7,253 nucleotides of DNA from an uncultured bacterium (GTDB taxonomy: Bacteria; Planctomycetota; Phycisphaerae; Phycisphaerales; SM1A02). The stretch spans positions 1 through 7,253 of the forward strand of contig CAIOTP010000295.1 in assembly GCA_903861235.1 (NCBI GenBank), given 5' to 3'. Under the pieces are notes generated by a model. That model did not search any database and was not told the DNA's origin. It worked only from the letters and a program-made list of their open reading frames with translations. Of the stretch, positions 7,046-7,253 are shown one piece after another. The first letter of the stretch is position 1. Each line of letters starts with the position of its first letter. A program made the position numbers and the translations under genes.

Positions 7046-7253
7046 ATGGGAAGGCGGCGTCGCGGTGACGAGGCGCCGGTCTCCTTCTTCTCCTTTCAGG
7101 ACGTGATGATGTGCACGATCGGCGTGACGATCGTGATCACCATGGTGCTGGTGCTCCAGCTGGGTGCCGCCGCGGCCAAGGTGAGCTCCACGGCTTCGGC
7201 AGCCTCCGCTTCGCCGGACCGGACGCCTCTGGAGCAGGAGGCGGCCGAGCTGC
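7046..7253 (+). CDS. TolR/ExbD/MotB-like motor partner, N-terminal 69 residues
   Basis: The gene starts 3 bases after the channel gene and is open at the right edge; a GAGGGGG stretch about 10 bases upstream can serve as ribosome site. The N-terminus is basic (MGRRRRGDE), then SFFSFQDVMMCTIG leads into one membrane helix (about 20-40, VTIVITMVLVLQL). The F-x-D-V-M edge aligns by eye with PFIDVMLVLL of ExbD, making D19 the candidate ion-binding aspartate that is essential in TolR, ExbD and MotB. After the helix comes an Ala/Ser-rich linker and the start of a Glu-rich helix (LEQEAAEL), expected in the periplasm. Planctomycetota commonly have such FFSFQD/FFAFQD proteins beside MotA/TolQ genes. 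The C-terminal domain (ExbD-like, OmpA-like or coiled coil) lies outside the window, so the subfamily is open. Confidence 0.8.
   Translation, partial: MGRRRRGDEAPVSFFSFQDVMMCTIGVTIVITMVLVLQLGAAAAKVSSTASAASASPDRTPLEQEAAEL

Noticed and set aside
1..7253. tRNA/rRNA genes, CRISPR arrays, insertion sequences, attachment sites
   Set aside because: The window was scanned for repeat-spacer patterns, transposase motifs and terminal inverted repeats by eye; nothing convincing was seen.

Overview
The window is GC-rich and densely coding, with GC-biased third codon positions. An outer-membrane-type beta-barrel gene implies a two-membrane (Gram-negative type) bacterium. The styles of the DUF481, MotA/TolQ and TolR-like proteins, together with a GTPase/GAP1 gene pair, resemble what I know from Planctomycetota, perhaps Phycisphaerae. 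That assignment is an inference from protein style and composition; no marker gene is present.

Layout: positions 1-826 (minus strand) hold the N-terminal 275 residues of a secreted DUF481 (YdiY-like) barrel protein, cut by the left edge. A 108-bp divergent spacer (827-934) follows. From 935 to the right edge runs one compact plus-strand operon of five genes: (A) a zinc-ribbon GTPase, 399 aa; (B) a GAP1-N-type protein with a C-terminal membrane anchor, 351 aa; (C) a 995-aa, alpha-helix-rich protein with one central membrane segment; (D) a MotA/TolQ/ExbB-family channel protein, 291 aa; (E) the N-terminus of a TolR/ExbD/MotB-like protein with its membrane-edge aspartate, cut by the right edge. 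A/B, B/C and C/D each overlap by 4 bases (ATGA, GTGA, ATGA), and D/E are 3 bases apart, so the five are almost certainly co-transcribed and translationally coupled.

Reading of the system: D and E look like the two subunits of an ion-driven 5:2-type inner-membrane motor, as in TolQR, ExbBD, MotAB and ZorAB. A and B belong to a GTPase plus GTPase-associated-protein pairing, which I recall from comparative genomics of predicted NTP-dependent bacterial conflict and signalling systems. C spans the membrane with large helical parts on both sides and could physically link the cytoplasmic GTPase module to the motor or the envelope. A GTPase/GAP1 switch joined to a proton- or ion-driven motor is the main candidate for an undescribed system here. 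Family assignments of A, B, D and E rest on visible motifs; the joint function and any defence role are inference. The left-hand DUF481 gene is divergent and probably unrelated.
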